A stretch of DNA of 64,000 nt from Artemia franciscana (taxonomy: Eukaryota; Arthropoda; Branchiopoda; Anostraca; Artemiidae). The stretch lies in contig NC_088867.1 in assembly GCF_032884065.1 (NCBI RefSeq), positions 28,660,476 to 28,724,475 on the forward strand, in the 5' to 3' direction. The position numbers were made by a program, and so were the translations under genes. Below are positions 1 through 12,499 of this stretch, piece after piece (the stretch's first letter is position 1; every line of letters begins with the position of its first letter). The notes below the pieces were generated by a model. It searched no databases and was not told the DNA's origin. It saw nothing but the letters and a program-made list of their open reading frames with translations.

Positions 1-484
1 TCGATGGAGATTAAGAGGCTAGTTCAGCCAATTTTTCATGATGACTGGCATCATAAAATGTGCCAGGACTTGATTTTACGCATCTGTCAAATGTACATTC
101 GGGAGAGCGAGAAAATTTTTGTTTAATCATGCTAAGCATGATTATTTTCTGCTAATCTTGTGGACATCAATTTTCAAAACATCATATGGATGCCCATACT
201 ATCTAGACCATGGTGGTTCTGTAGTAGAGATATGTGGATGGCGACATATCCAGAATCAAGCGGTGGAAACACTAGGCACAGGTGAAGAAAAAGTCAAATG
301 GATATTGTTAAGTTGAAGTTCCGTGTTTATGTTTGTGAGGGTGGACCAGCGTAGCGCATGGGTGGTCATTTATGTTACGGAGGGAGGTGGTGGGTTTTCA
401 CCCAGTTTCTTTTACTTTCAGATAAATGACCTGTTTTCGTTTCCGTAATCACATTTGCTTGGAATTTTTCGCTTAGAAATTTTT
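1..484. other. no gene recognised; presumed intron or 5' side of the guanylate cyclase locus
   Basis: AT-rich sequence with short open frames only. I looked for the guanylate cyclase exon that should precede the one at 3122 (a nucleotide-binding stretch of the D-T-V-N-T-A-S type) and did not find it here, so that exon is probably outside the window. Confidence 0.4.
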
Positions 485-1640
485 TCTGAAATTTTGTATA
501 CAGGATCGGTATAGTTAATTATAAACGAATAATATGCAAGTTTCATCGGCATCTAGGCTGTAGAGATATCTTAAGCCTAGTAAAGAGGGAACCACATTAT
601 ATTCTAGAGTTTCTTTGTTGCTCGACTCTCTGAAGTCCGTCTCTTACTGTTCCAAATAAAAAAAAAAAAAACATAGACATTTTCCTGCTTGTAATCATTT
701 ATAGTAAAAAACTAACTATCGGAAATCATGGTTTCAGCAGTTGTTGCAACCTTGAAAGAGGGAAACCACAGTCCATAGTAGCCAGAGGCTGATTCAGGGT
801 TGCAGCGGTAGTCACAAAATAATTTACATAAAGGATCGATATATTTCAATATAAATGAAGATTAGGCAAAATTATTGGTTTATTTACATTAAAAGTCGAT
901 ATAGCTCATCATATTCATTATGGTTGCAACAGTAGTTATATAAAGCATCAATTTAGCTCATTATAAAAGGGGACTATGTAAGATTCATCGGATATAGCTG
1001 AAAACCAGTAAAGAACAAGCCACGGCACATAGTAACTAATAGTTAAGATAATACAACCATCTTTTGAGAAGTTTTATACTAAAGAACGAACTATAGCATA
1101 TAGTAATTAAACTACAAAGACACCATTCGAATTATATAAAAAAAAACGGTCTATTTAATTATAAATGGGGACTATTAAAGTCTCCTCGGTATCATCGGGG
1201 TAGCAGCGGTAGCTAGCAACCTAGTAAGAGACGATTACGTCCAAGACCAAGACACAAAACAGCCAAAAAACTTTTAAAATAGTTCTAGATCGACACACAA
1301 AGAATACTACTAGAACTGCTTTGTCCGAAACCCTATAAAGAAAACTTAAAGTCCCTTGGCTTGAACAGCAAGGAAAATCTATTGGCTTGAAAAATTATAA
1401 AAGTGGATGAAACCACAATATCCTGAATCGAAGGTATCATTTGTTGATCCACAGCTAGCGGGTAACTGGGACATCATAGAGAGCTGTTCTAGATAAAGGA
1501 TCGATCTAGTTCATTATCAGAGTTGTAACGGTAGCTAGCAACCTAGTAAGAGATAATCACGTTCCATGCTAAGATATAATAGACCAAGACCTCTGAAAGA
1601 AGTATCAGAAAAAAACAAGAAATACACTATTAGAACCGCC
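485..1640. repeat. degenerate tandem repeat with recurring 'gcagcggtagctagcaacc' block
   Basis: Several diverged copies of one unit follow each other. Recurring blocks are 'aaggatcgat' followed by 'atag/ctcattataaa', 'gttgcagcggtag', 'cctagtaagaga' and 'catagtaact'. They recur near 540-620, 790-930, 930-1050, 1140-1260 and 1490-1600, with spacing that varies from about 120 to 300 bases. A reverse-orientation match to the 'gctagctaccgctgcaacc' block lies near 28960, inside the hAT relic, so the family is dispersed. No coding potential is visible. Confidence 0.55.
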
Positions 1641-3121
1641 TTGACCGTTACGCCTATATAGAGAACTTCTGGTACCTTGTCTTATACAACAACGAAAATG
1701 CATTTACTTGAAAACTCAGAAAAATGGCTGTAATCACTATATTCTGCAAAGAAGGCATCTTTTTTCTTTCCGTTTTTTGCTTCTCAGCGAGCGGGGCACT
1801 GGAACATCATAGTGAGCTGTTTAATGGCTCATTTTAAGGGAAATAACTGTATTTAGAAACCTTTTATAATTAACAACAATAATTTTTAAAATAAAATCAA
1901 TTTTCAATTTTGCAAAAAAATCAAACTGCATTTTTTAAAAGTAAGGATTAAACTCTAGCCCATAGTAACTGGAATAAACTTGAAGACTTATTTTTGACAC
2001 CCTCTAAAACTATTATATTTAGATCTATCCTTCGTTTTTAGTGTAGAGATACACAAAGCGGCCTTTTTACTACTAAAATAAGTATACATTATTATTGCTG
2101 TATTACCTTCTTGAAATTTTATTTCTTATGGTATCTTCCTGCAAAATAATAGTAAATGATTTTCTTAAAATTTTATTTCTTGTGGCACCTTTCTGCAAAA
2201 TAATCAAAAATACTTTTATTCAAAAACGAATAGTTTTAATTTAATTGTTGGGCTTTGTTGAATGGACAAAGGCATATTCCCGTGACAACACGAGTGCTTA
2301 AGTTGATAAAAAGACGGCGCATCAACCAAAGTCTTCAAAATGCATTATCTGCAATATCTCGAGAATAGCTTGGGAGATTAAGTTGAAACTCCAAGGATTT
2401 ACTGAGGAAGACCAGGCGAACCTAAAGTTTTAACTTGGATGAAGGGAAAGAGGTAAGTTCAATGACCTTACATGTTAGGTCCTAGGAATAGTGTATCCGC
2501 AATATCTAGGGGACGGCTTACGACAGTGTTGAAACTTTCGGGCAGTACTGGGGAAAGAAAAGGAGGATGTGGCAAAGCCAATTATAATATTGTGTTGGAG
2601 AAGAGGCTTAAAATATAGTTTCTACTATCCCCCTAAACTTTTTGCACTATAAGGTCTTATGGGACTTGCTTTGGTCATCAAAATCAAAAATTTTTTTTTG
2701 TGTAACATAAATGTTTTTTTTCTAATTGTGTTTAGAACAAGGATATCGATGATAGAAATAAAAATAGAATGTCACAAATGTGATTTTACTGCCTCATAAA
2801 AATTTTTCTAAATTTGACTTTATTATCGTGTAGAAGATTTTTATTTTTATCAACAACATAAAGTTAGGAAAATGAGGCTCTAATAACACAAAAAAAAGTT
2901 GAAGAGAGAGGCATCTATTAAAAATTCTTTTGTTTTTGTTAGTGTGGGCTTACATAATTTTTTTTTTAAAGACAGAATTGTCAGTATTTTTATAGATCAT
3001 TGACTGATTCGACAATGTGTATTTAATTCTCTGACTTTGACCGTCACATATGACAATTTTGGCAGGCGTTAGAATTGAAAAGAGGAAGCCGTGCTCAGTT
3101 TTAACGAACCTTTTTTTTCAG
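1641..3121. other. unannotated, presumed guanylate cyclase intron with old repeat fragments
   Basis: About 1.5 kb with no gene recognised. Sequence around 2230-2620 (for example 'aagttgaaactccaagga' and 'tatctaggggacggcttac') resembles the repeat family at 19.8-22.3 kb. The last bases form a T-rich tract running into the cag acceptor of the exon at 3122. Confidence 0.4.
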
Positions 3122-3213
3122 CTATGAAAATACACATTAGCCAAACTACAAAATGGCTCCTTGACAAACTAGGTGGCTATATGTGTGAGTACAGAGGGAC
3201 AACAGAAGTAAAG
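3122..3213 (+). CDS. receptor-type guanylate cyclase, penultimate coding exon
   Basis: The exon encodes part of the class III nucleotide cyclase catalytic domain, which converts GTP to cGMP. It starts after a T-rich tract and cag and ends in aag|gtaaca. The first two bases complete a codon begun in the previous exon (phase 1). The 30 full codons contain MKIHISQTTKWLLDKLGG and a C-E-Y-R-G-T-T-E-V-K end, the typical stretch after the substrate-binding region in membrane guanylate cyclases. The next exon continues with GKGPMDTFWL, as the family requires. Upstream exons (kinase homology, dimerisation and most of the catalytic domain) are not seen. A soluble cyclase is less likely because the conserved I-H-I-S and G-G-Y context and the short C-terminal tail fit the receptor type. 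Confidence 0.85.
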
Positions 3214-6200
3214 GTAACAATTCTTCATATTTCATATAAATAATTACATTTTTCATATTTATGTGATATTCCTCATGTCTTTTTTGTCACTTTTTGTTTT
3301 TCTATGCTGAAATGAAGTGGGTCTGAATCTTCCTAAAGATTACGACCAGTTTTTAACTTAAATTTACCTGGTTTTCTTGTTTTCTGTCATTTATTCACAG
3401 GTGGAAACTTTGGAGGAAGGGTAGGGAGCCAGGTCCTCTAATAAGAAAATTAAGCTTTAAAGCTTTTTGTAGAATCATGATTTCTGAACTTTTTGTGTAT
3501 TTCGACCTGCTCTGGTCACAATCATGATCCCTAGCCCCATCTGAAAGAATGAGAACTTGGCGCTCACACCCTGCTATGTGTCATATCGAGCTATAGTTTC
3601 ATGCCTTTCCTCTGATAAGAAAAAAAGAGATCTTCCTACCAACCAACTTGGATTTTATATAAGAAAACGAAAGGTTCTAATACTGTTAACTAGCTCTAAT
3701 CTCAAATTGAGTTGTACACCAGTACTATTTACACTCATAAGATATTTAGTCTCCTTGAGTTTCTTTATTCAAATTAAAGTACCATGGGGATAATAAAGTA
3801 GAGCAGATTAATGACATGAATAACGCTGAAAATAATCAGTATATTTTTCTTGGGTTCTAATTTTACTAATTAGCGTTGTTTTCAATTTAAGCAGTATATC
3901 AGTGGACTCTATAACTCTAATATGTTTTCCTTACATTACAATACCTTGTTTAGATTAATGCACTGCTAAGTGGGTAATAATTGCTGCACTGATAAAAATT
4001 CAGACCGCTGATGGCGATCAGCATATTTATTTTTGGGTGCGCATAAGTTTCCAAACTTCCATTTCTAAACAATTTTCTAAACTCTTTTAATACACTTTGT
4101 TCCAAATTTTATAGTTACTACTTAAAAAAGGAATTGAACAAAGAACATATAAAAGTTGCAGTCACTTCACTGCTATTTACATTAGGTAAAATCTTGTATA
4201 ATTGCATTTTAAAGTAAACCAAGGTCCTACCGGAGGAAAATTGGTAATAATCAATAAATAAAAGGAAATAAAAGTTTAATACAACCCTCTGTCCACCCTC
4301 GAAGAAAATCCATAGTAACAAAAAATTACAATTTTTAGAATTTTCCTGTATTTGAATTTCTCTATAAATTCCTCAACTTAACATGCTACAAAGATGGGGA
4401 AAAAACGTACTGTTATCTTTATATGGGCCATAATTAAAAGCAAAACTATTCAGTCTATTTTATTGTGTTTTTAAGTCGCAGTGTCAAAGCATTTTATAAA
4501 AGGCTTTTAACGTAGAATATTCAACTTGATTTGCAATAAAATAAGGACTGATAGCAAAAATGACAAGACATATTTTAACCTTTGAGCATTAATATTTCTT
4601 GAATGAAGTGCAGCCCAATTCACACCAAATGACTTAGGTACATCTTCCATCCTCAAGTACATATTTAAGTACAAAATACGGCTGAATAGTGTTTCTACTA
4701 GGTGATTTGCAAATTAATATGAAAACCAGAAAAAAATAACCTATAAATGTGATACAATGATGTTTTTGTTCAAGTTCAGTTTCTCCATTCTTTACTTGAC
4801 TCTAAAGATACTAAAAATTCTAGTTTTATAAGCAGTGTTATACTTAACTATGGTGCTATAAAGCCATGGTCCTTTTCTTGGTTGCAAAAACTGCTAGAAA
4901 TGCGAATATTTAATACCATTCTCAGAGTAGGTGGAGTTTTTCCAAGGAGAATGAAGGAAAGCCTCCATTGTTAATTTTAATGTAAGTGCCGTTAGAGCTT
5001 ATTCCTCCAAATATGAAACTTGCATTATTTATGATAGTATGAATCGTTTGGAAGAGGCAATTGTTACCTAAGTGCCATCTACATTCTCATCAAAAATTAT
5101 TTTTGTGTTACTATCTCTGTGTAATGTTTTTTATTGAATGCCACCGGCTTCTTATTACTAAAAGTATATAGTCGTTATAAAAGGTTCTAAGCTGTTTTCG
5201 TCTGCAAAGTAGAAGAAAGATAAACGGTAAATGTACTTACTATATTAGTTCGTGCTAGTGATTTTAGCAATATTTCTGGGTATTATAGACAGCGCTAAGA
5301 GGCAATAATCTCAAAAGTTGGATTATGGCTCATATTGGTTTTTCCATTTTAATAGCGAAATTCATAGGCCATTTACACAGGCACGTTGAATTAGGAAAAA
5401 AATTATCTAGTGTCTTTTCTTTTCGTTTCTCGATACATATTGCATAGAACTAGTGATTATGGGAAGCTTAGGGACTGCTCATTCGATTGCAAATTAAAAT
5501 TTATATTGACTGTTTAGATCCAACCCCTATATGTGGGTGCCATACCGTTTTTGTGCTCTACAGCTCCACATGGTGTCGGGTCAAAATTTGTAGATAGCTT
5601 TTTTAATCAGAAACACCGAAAGAGAGGTGCAATATAATTTGCCTCCGCGACGCCACTGTATTTATTACCTCTAGGACAAGAACCCCACATTATGCATATG
5701 GCCTGTTAAAAGAAAGGCGTCATAGGTATATTTCGCTGTCAAAGGAATAGCCTTCATTACTTTGAAAGTGACATGTCTTTGGTGTAAAGTACTATTTCCG
5801 CAGTCTTCATCGCATGTAATGTTTCGTCATAGAACCTCCTGAGTGGACTAGTTAATTGTAGCTCTGATCAATGAAGCTAACGTTATAACGAACAGAAATT
5901 TCACGAATAATAACGGCATTTCTATATTTTAGAAATCCTAAAACCTAAAATGTGATTTCGTCTCGGTGAAAGCAAAATGATGTTGTGAAAGTTAGTCTCC
6001 TTCTATTTATGCTTACAACATTTGGAAATCAAATATTGCTCCAACTTCTAAGGAATGATTTTTCTGATATCAGAGTATTTGTACGAATCTATTTATTTTT
6101 CAGTAAAGCTAATGATACTATGGCCCGCCATGGGTTTTAAGGGGATTTCATTACCGCAATTAGATTCTGATATCTTCTTTTCGTGTAGATTTGCGGTTGA

Positions 6201-7348
6201 TTGTTAGTTGCGATTTTAATTTGTTTTAGGGTTATCTTTTTCACTAATTGCAATATTTGTGTGTTTTGGTATATTAGCTACTTTCCGCTGGTTTGAAGAG
6301 CAATACTCCCCCTTTTATTTTTGGATTTTTTTTAATTTTTTTTTAACAAAGGAAAACAAAAAAAAATCAAAATTGAGGGAAATTAATGATTGGTGAAAGT
6401 AATTATTTAAAAAAAATATAATATTACCTCGCTTGAGCTAAGAAAATACTGCTGAATTTTCGTAGTTTTACAAAGTTTGACTGATTAAGAATTACTTAAA
6501 TTGCTGATTTGCATTTCTAAGACAATTTTGTTTTTCTTTGTAAAATAATTTCTGAAAAACAATCCCTTTTGGGATATTGCAAACAAATTATGATTGGTCT
6601 CAAATAGTTTTTTATTTTTAAGCTCTTATAATTTCTTTGTGATTGAGTAAACTGTATAGAAATCCTCAGTGTCTATTGGAAGATTTTTAAATTATATTTA
6701 TTACATAGGATTTCTTATTTTGTTTCTCAAAATTAAAATACTAGCTAAACAAACAAGCCACTGGGATTATTTTCTTTTTCTATAAATCAGAAATGATAAT
6801 TTAAATTTAAAACTAAACACCTGGCCAACATGAATCAAGGTAGTCCCTGTCATATACAAATGTTATATGTAGGAAGGAGTGGGGGGGTGTAGCAAGGGAT
6901 GCAACAGCCCTAACTTTTCTGAAGATAATTTTTGCTCGTTTCAAGTAATAATGTCACACATCACTCGTATTTAAAAAAAACATGTTTTTTGCATGTATTA
7001 ATAGAAAAGCAGTTCTTTCCTTTTCAGGATGTTTCTTTTGTTACACAAATCGGTTAACTCTTTGTTTTTTTCCCATTTTATTTACTGTTGTGGATAATTT
7101 CGTTTTTGCGTGTTTGTCGGATCCTGGACAATCATTTTCTAAGGCATCTATTACGTTAAATTTAGCGAATGCGACTAAATTTGTCAACTGGAAACAATAG
7201 TTTTAATTTCGAAAAGTTAATTTGGATTGACAAAAAGAAGAGTTGTAAAGCCTTAAGAACTAACCTTGATTTATTCGGTAATTAAAAACTGCGAACAGTT
7301 ATTCGATATGCATTCATATATATTTTACTTTAATTGATCATTTTTTAG
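3214..7348 (+). other. intron of the guanylate cyclase gene (4.1 kb)
   Basis: It is bounded by gtaaca at the 5' end and a T-rich tttttag at the 3' end. It is very AT-rich, with homopolymer runs and no ORF that resembles a known protein. The stretch 3380-3430 contains a pyrimidine tract plus cag followed by an in-frame stop soon after, so it does not look like a retained exon. No transposon coding remnant was recognised in it. Confidence 0.7.
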
Positions 7349-7480
7349 GGAAAGGGGCCAATGGACACTTTCTGGCTAATAGAAAAAGAAGGAGGAATTC
7401 GGAAGAATTTAGAGATCGAGCTTCCTGGATATATGGATGCTGATGAAGAACCAGATTACTTTTACGATTTAGCTGATTAA
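7349..7480 (+). CDS. receptor-type guanylate cyclase, last coding exon with stop
   Basis: This 44-codon exon, including TAA, begins after tttttag. It opens with GKGPMDTFWLIEKEGG, the last beta strand of the cyclase domain (family consensus G-K-G-x-M-x-T-Y/F-W-L), then gives a short acidic tail ending D-L-A-D. It joins in phase 0 to the exon at 3122-3213, whose last residues E-V-K directly precede G-K-G in this family. The product would make cGMP at a membrane; the ligand cannot be told because the extracellular part is outside the window. No AATAAA is obvious in the 170 bases after the stop. Confidence 0.88.
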   Translation, partial: GKGPMDTFWLIEKEGGIRKNLEIELPGYMDADEEPDYFYDLAD

Positions 7481-7650
7481 ACAATTTAGCCGTCACTAGT
7501 CACATTAACCATTAAGTAATTATTCATGTGATTTTGTATTTTCTGTTGTATAGACAATACAATATTTTAAAATACATTAGGTGTGCACAAGATGTGAAAG
7601 TTTGGGAAACCTACGCAGGCACGACTATACGCTTAGTAATCAGCTTCTTT
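7481..7650 (+). other. probable 3' UTR of the guanylate cyclase gene
   Basis: AT-rich sequence directly after the TAA. A LINE fragment follows from about 7651, so the natural polyadenylation site may have been displaced or lies within this short stretch. Confidence 0.45.
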
Positions 7651-8106
7651 AGTTACTGATAGGGAAGGGTTCACTCGCTTGACTTAATTTTCTTGCTGTC
7701 CCGATGCTCCATCTGCATAGAAGGATCCAGGTATCTTTCGTCGTCTCTAGTCTTCATGGGCTGGGGTTGGTGTTTCCTTACCTTTAAACATTTCCATTTC
7801 CTTACATTAAACTGATTAGTGCTAAGTATGAAAATAACACTGCTACGGTTAAGGTATGAAATGATGTTAGCAGATGTATTAGTTACTGATAGGGAAGGGT
7901 TCACTCGCTTGACTTAATTTTCTTGCTGTCCCGATGCTCCATCTGCATAGAAGGATCCAGGTATCTTTCGTCGTCTCTAGTCTTCATGGGCTGGGGTTGG
8001 TGTTTCCTTACCTTTAAACATTTCCATTCCCTTACATTAAACTGATTAGTGCTAAGTATGAAAATAACACTGCTACGGTTAAGGTATGAAATGATGTTAG
8101 CAGATG
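7651..8106 (+). repeat. nearly perfect 230-bp tandem duplication
   Basis: Two copies, 7651-7876 and 7881-8106, both start 'agttactgatagggaaggg' and end 'gatgttagcagatg'. I saw one substitution (ccatttcc versus ccattccc), so the duplication is recent relative to the element it sits in. The end of the second copy reads into the reverse transcriptase region of the LINE at 8110 onward (N-T-A-T-V-K-V), so the duplication is internal to that LINE. Confidence 0.92.
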
Positions 8107-8994
8107 GTTTTGTATTAAATGAGGAGTTAAGCAGGGTTGTGTTCTATCCTTCTCTATATTGATAATTTCGATGGGCTTTGTCTCAGGGTGCACAGGAAAG
8201 GCAATGGGAGACCATGGAATCAAATGGGAAGAAAAAACGCTCCTGGACTTAGATTATGCTGATGATTTAAGCGTCCTACATGAAAGTGTGAGCAAAATGG
8301 ATGAACTTTAGGAGGTTTCGCAAGTTCAGGGTACTAGAATAGGTTTGAAAACTAATGTTAGAAAGAATAAGAAATGTGAAGTTGGATAACGAAAAGATTG
8401 ATCAGGTGGGCAGCTCACTTACCTTGGTAGTATGTGGGAGCAGTGAAGATGTTAAAAGTAGAACAGCCAAGAATCAGGGTGTTTTTTACAGATAAAAAAA
8501 AGTTTGAAAGGATAGAAAGATAAGTCTGCAAGCCAAATTTAGAATATTGGAAGGTACAGTGATGATGGGTCTTATATACTGGTGCTCCGAAAAGTGACGA
8601 ACATTTACTAAATGTTTTCTAGAGAAATTGTCTACGGATTGTTTCGGGTACCCGGCTCACTGACCGTATTTCAAACAGTAGGCTGTGCGAAAAATTTGGT
8701 TCAATCCCGTTTTTCAGGGCTATAAGGGAAAAAAGGTTGAGATGGCTAGGAAAAGTTGTACGGATGAATGATGACACATTGCCGAAAATTGTCCTTTTCG
8801 TCCAACCGTCTAGGGCTAAACAGAAAGCAGGTCGTCCTCGTTTAGGGTGGGAGGATGTTATAAAGAAAAATTTAAAGCAAATGGGAACGGCATGGAAGGG
8901 TGTAAAAAGTGAGGCTTTGGATAGATTGGGATGGAGGAAGAGCGTGCGTATCTGTGTTGGCCTTAGGCGGCTTGGTGCTGTGATGAGTTGTTGT

Positions 8995-9034
8995 TAGTAG
9001 TAGTGGTAGTAGTAGTAGTAGTAGTAGTAGTAGT
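8995..9034 (+). repeat. (TAG)n microsatellite, LINE 3' tail
   Basis: About 13 TAG/TGG trinucleotides lie directly after the stop region of the LINE. A simple-repeat tail at this place is what RTE-type LINEs leave on insertion. Confidence 0.85.
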
Positions 9035-9869
9035 ATATTTCCATCTGAAAACAAAATTTTAAAAAGGTGTTGTGTCAAATAATTAAAAAAATTAAAATAA
9101 AAGAGGAAGAAATGATGGCATTAAATAATTAAGATGAACTAATTATTATGGATGAACAAGGTAATAGCTAAGAAATGAACAATTTATTTATAACCCACTA
9201 TATAACAAGAAGTGTATAATATGGAGAGGTGGACCGACACAAATGAAATCACTAAATATCAAAAGCTTAGTTTTTATAGCCAAGGCAAAGATATCAATAC
9301 AATCAAATAAGGGATTGATAGGAGTATCTTCGTCTAACTTCGATTCATGATGCGAAGATATGAGTAGCACCAGGTTATGAATAAGCTCTCGGTGCCGGTG
9401 CCAACGAGGCAAATATAATGAATACTTGCAATGATGAAAGTATAAACACAAATTTTCTGCATTTCTTGAATGTCAAACAGTGATCGCAAGCCTGATAGAG
9501 GAAGAATCGAGTGGTAGTAGTCTATTGAATAACGTCTAGCTGAGAACTTATGGGAATATCTACTGCAATTAGGGACAAGCTTTTATCCACCTTATTCCTC
9601 TCTCTTGTAGCACCCCACTTTCATTGCTCAGAGCACCAAATCATGTTTGGCTTGAGCTATTACCATGGTAGCAGTTGTTGAAAGTAGCAAGTTGTCATAA
9701 TCTTTTTCAGTCTGATCGACGAATAATCACTAACCCTGCTGGAAGAAACAACACGTCGTAGTTATCTATCAACGAGCCAATGTTTCTTGATTCCCAATGG
9801 GTTTTATATGTTACCCAGATTTGATAACTGTTAGGTAATTGCTTTAGTGTAAATCAGAAAATAGAGCGG
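9035..9869. other. unannotated AT-rich stretch
   Basis: No protein family recognised on either strand. The longest open stretch is on the minus strand (about 9188-9451); it lacks recognisable domains and splice support. Confidence 0.4.
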
Positions 9870-10580
9870 TAGAGTTAAAGCTAATACCACGCAACAAGCT
9901 AATGATAAACCCGACTAATGAAACCATTTCACTTTTTGCTGATGAAACAACAGCCATTAGCACAGCTAAGATAGCAGAGCTGCTGCAGAAATCCATGAAG
10001 GAGTCAGTTTCTAGAATTGTCACGTGGCTGAGGGTAAATAAACTAAGGATTATCATGGTTAAATCTAATTTTATTATTTTCTCGTAGTAACTGGACTTTT
10101 ACTCCAGGATCAAGAATTAAACTTTATAGTGGTGTTATGAAACGGAGTGCGTCTTTGAAATACCTTGGGGTTGTAATTAATGGGACTTATCTTCTAAGCA
10201 ACATGTAACTTAATCTAGTAAGATTCTGGCGAGAAATGTAGGTAGAATGAAAAAGCTCCAGATTTATTTCCTAAATCTGTCCTTTGCTATCTTTATTATT
10301 TTCTTATATGCCCAAACATACTCTATTGTTCAAGCATTTGGCTCTTTACTTTTCCATTTATTCTAAAACCAATAAGAGTTCTACAAAATCACGCAGTAAG
10401 AATTATAGCAAGTTTTTCTACACGTCAGTATGTTCGGAAAATTTACCAAAATTTGAAAATTTTGCGGGCTATAGGCCTTCGTGGATTCTTCGTATTGTGA
10501 TTTAGCTTTGGATTGCGGCAGGATATTCAGCCTCGTTGTTTTCGTAATTTTAGTAATTATGTGCGGAGAGCCAAGATCAA
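9870..10580 (+). mobile_element. second LINE type (Jockey/CR1-like), RT C-terminal fragment
   Basis: The frame 9902-10087 reads E-T-I-S-L-F-A-D-E-T-T-A-I, the RT motif C region, followed by W-L-R-V-N-K-L and a lysine-rich K-S-N-F-I-I-F-S. A shifted frame continues near 10100 with W-T-F-T-P-G-S and K-Y-L-G-V-V-I-N-G. Further shifted pieces to about 10490 resemble the conserved thumb/connection region (L-Q-N-H-A-V-R-I-I). The second catalytic aspartate of F-A-D-D is Glu here, so the copy is dead. The family differs from the LINE ending at 9034. The tail runs into a foldback element. Confidence 0.75.
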
Positions 10581-10635
10581 AACATGTATTAATTCAAAAA
10601 AGTCCAGAAATTAAATATAAAAAAAACAAATTGTT

Positions 10636-10970
10636 TCAACTGAAAGTAAGAAGCAACATTAAAACTTAAAACAAACAAAACTTGTCACGTGTATAAAGGG
10701 GTTTGCCTCCTCCTCAACACTTTGCTCTCTACGGTAAAGTTTGAACTGTGTCCCAATTCCTTAAGAACGATTCCTGAAACACACAGGTCGTTTAATTGGA
10801 ACAATACTAAGCATTTTTTCAAAAGTACTAAAAAACTTTAGTCTAAAAAGCGAGGTGTTGAGGAGGAGGCAATCCTTTTCACATACGCTATAATTTGTGT
10901 ATGTTTTCAGTTTTAACGTTGCTCTTACTTTCATTTGAAAAAACCTTTTTTTTTATTTGATTTCAGATAA
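10636..10970. mobile_element. foldback (long inverted-repeat) MITE, copy 1
   Basis: The left arm ('tttcaactgaaagtaagaag' through the 'cctcctcaacactttgctct' block) is mirrored by the right arm ('gcgaggtgttgaggaggagg' through 'cttactttcatttgaaa'). Each arm is about 130 bases, separated by a unique centre. Related copies occur near 29.7-30.0, 30.07-30.3 and 30.6-30.85 kb, with half-arms elsewhere. It has no coding capacity. Confidence 0.75.
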
Positions 10971-11633
<663 letters not shown>

Positions 11634-11635
11634 AG

Positions 11636-12499
11636 TCTTTCGATTTTGCGACAATGTATACTAATTTATCACTTAATTTAGTGTTTGATAATTTAAAAAC
11701 TGTTATAAAGAAATCTTTCCTCTTATCTAGTAAAAGGTTCTTAAAAATAGACAGTTATAATAAAAAAGCCATATGGACAAACTGCTTTAATACTACAGTT
11801 AACTTGAGATGTTACAGCTTGGATATGATTTTTGAGTTATTGGAATTTGTTTTATACAATACTTATGTAAGATTTGGGGGTGATTTGTACAAGCAAATTA
11901 TGGGAATTCCCATGGGGGGGAATGCCAGCCCATTTATAGCTGACTTGTTTTTAAGTCAACTAGAATATAAATATATGATGGATAAGAATAATCCAATTAA
12001 TTTAAAACATGCTTTGTCAAATAATAAAAGATATTTAGATGATATTTTGGTCTTAAATTGTAAAGATTCCATTGATATTTCTAAAAATATATATCCATCA
12101 GAGCTTATTCTTGAGCCTAGTCATGGCGCTGGTCATGAAGATCATTTCTTAGATTTAAATATTAATATTTGTGATAATAATAAATTAAGTTTTAAAATGT
12201 ATAATAAAACGGATGATTTTGATTTTGAAGTGATTAGTTTCCCATTCCCTGAAAGTAATATACACTCAAATATCACGTATTCAGCGTTTTTCTCACAGTT
12301 ACTTCGTTATGCAAGGATTTGTAGTAATTATATTGATTTTAAAAATAGATGTAAAATCTTAAGCCAAAAATTGATATCAAGAGGTTTTTCTGCAAATAAA
12401 TTAACTTGGCAATTTAAAAAATTTAGTTTTCATCATAACGAACTTTTAAATAAATATCAAAAGAATTATCTAGAAATATTTAAAGAAATTTTTAACTAA
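11636..12499 (+). CDS. Penelope-type reverse transcriptase, 5'-truncated (retroelement remnant)
   Basis: The reading frame is open from the (TA)n tract to TAA. The first ATG is at 11654, but the conserved motif A ([10 protein letters not shown]) starts before it, so that ATG is not the true start. Numbering from it: motif [15 protein letters not shown] at 80-93, then I-A-D-L-F-L and L-E-Y; motif C R-Y-L-D-D at 126-130; H-F-L-D-L and F-P-F-P blocks in the palm/thumb. This is the RT fold of Penelope-like elements, which copy RNA at a target site. No GIY-YIG endonuclease follows the stop. About 280 intact codons suggest a younger copy than its neighbours. The alternative is an RT of an unnamed related clade. 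Confidence 0.8.
   Translation, partial: SFDFATMYTNLSLNLVFDNLKTVIKKSFLLSSKRFLKIDSYNKKAIWTNCFNTTVNLRCYSLDMIFELLEFVLYNTYVRFGGDLYKQIMGIPMGGNASPFIADLFLSQLEYKYMMDKNNPINLKHALSNNKRYLDDILVLNCKDSIDISKNIYPSELILEPSHGAGHEDHFLDLNINICDNNKLSFKMYNKTDDFDFEVISFPFPESNIHSNITYSAFFSQLLRYARICSNYIDFKNRCKILSQKLISRGFSANKLTWQFKKFSFHHNELLNKYQKNYLEIFKEIFN

Larger units (their letters stand above)
7651..9034 (+). mobile_element. LINE (endonuclease-reverse transcriptase type), 5'-truncated and frameshifted
   Basis: The reverse transcriptase half of a non-LTR retrotransposon. Motif B reads GVKQGCVLS at 8123-8149, motif C reads Y-A-D-D at 8255-8266 inside L-D-L-D-Y-A-D-D-L-S, and a Y-L-G-S motif lies near 8420. After several frameshifts the C-terminal part is open from about 8737: RWLGKVVRMNDDTLPKIVLF then G-R-P-R-L-G-W-E-D-V-I-K-K, typical of arthropod RTE-like or CFDP2-like elements. 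It ends in a (TAG)n tract, as such LINEs often do. It may belong to the same family as the endonuclease frame at 62704, because these halves co-occur in the family as I remember it. Not functional here. Confidence 0.85.

Noticed and set aside
119..316. 65-codon frame near the left end
   Set aside because: No domain, no splice context, and it does not match the guanylate cyclase exon expected upstream.
3380..3430. Pyrimidine tract plus cag followed by 'gtggaaactttggaggaagg'
   Set aside because: Looked like an exon start, but a stop follows after seven codons and the guanylate cyclase exons join correctly without it.
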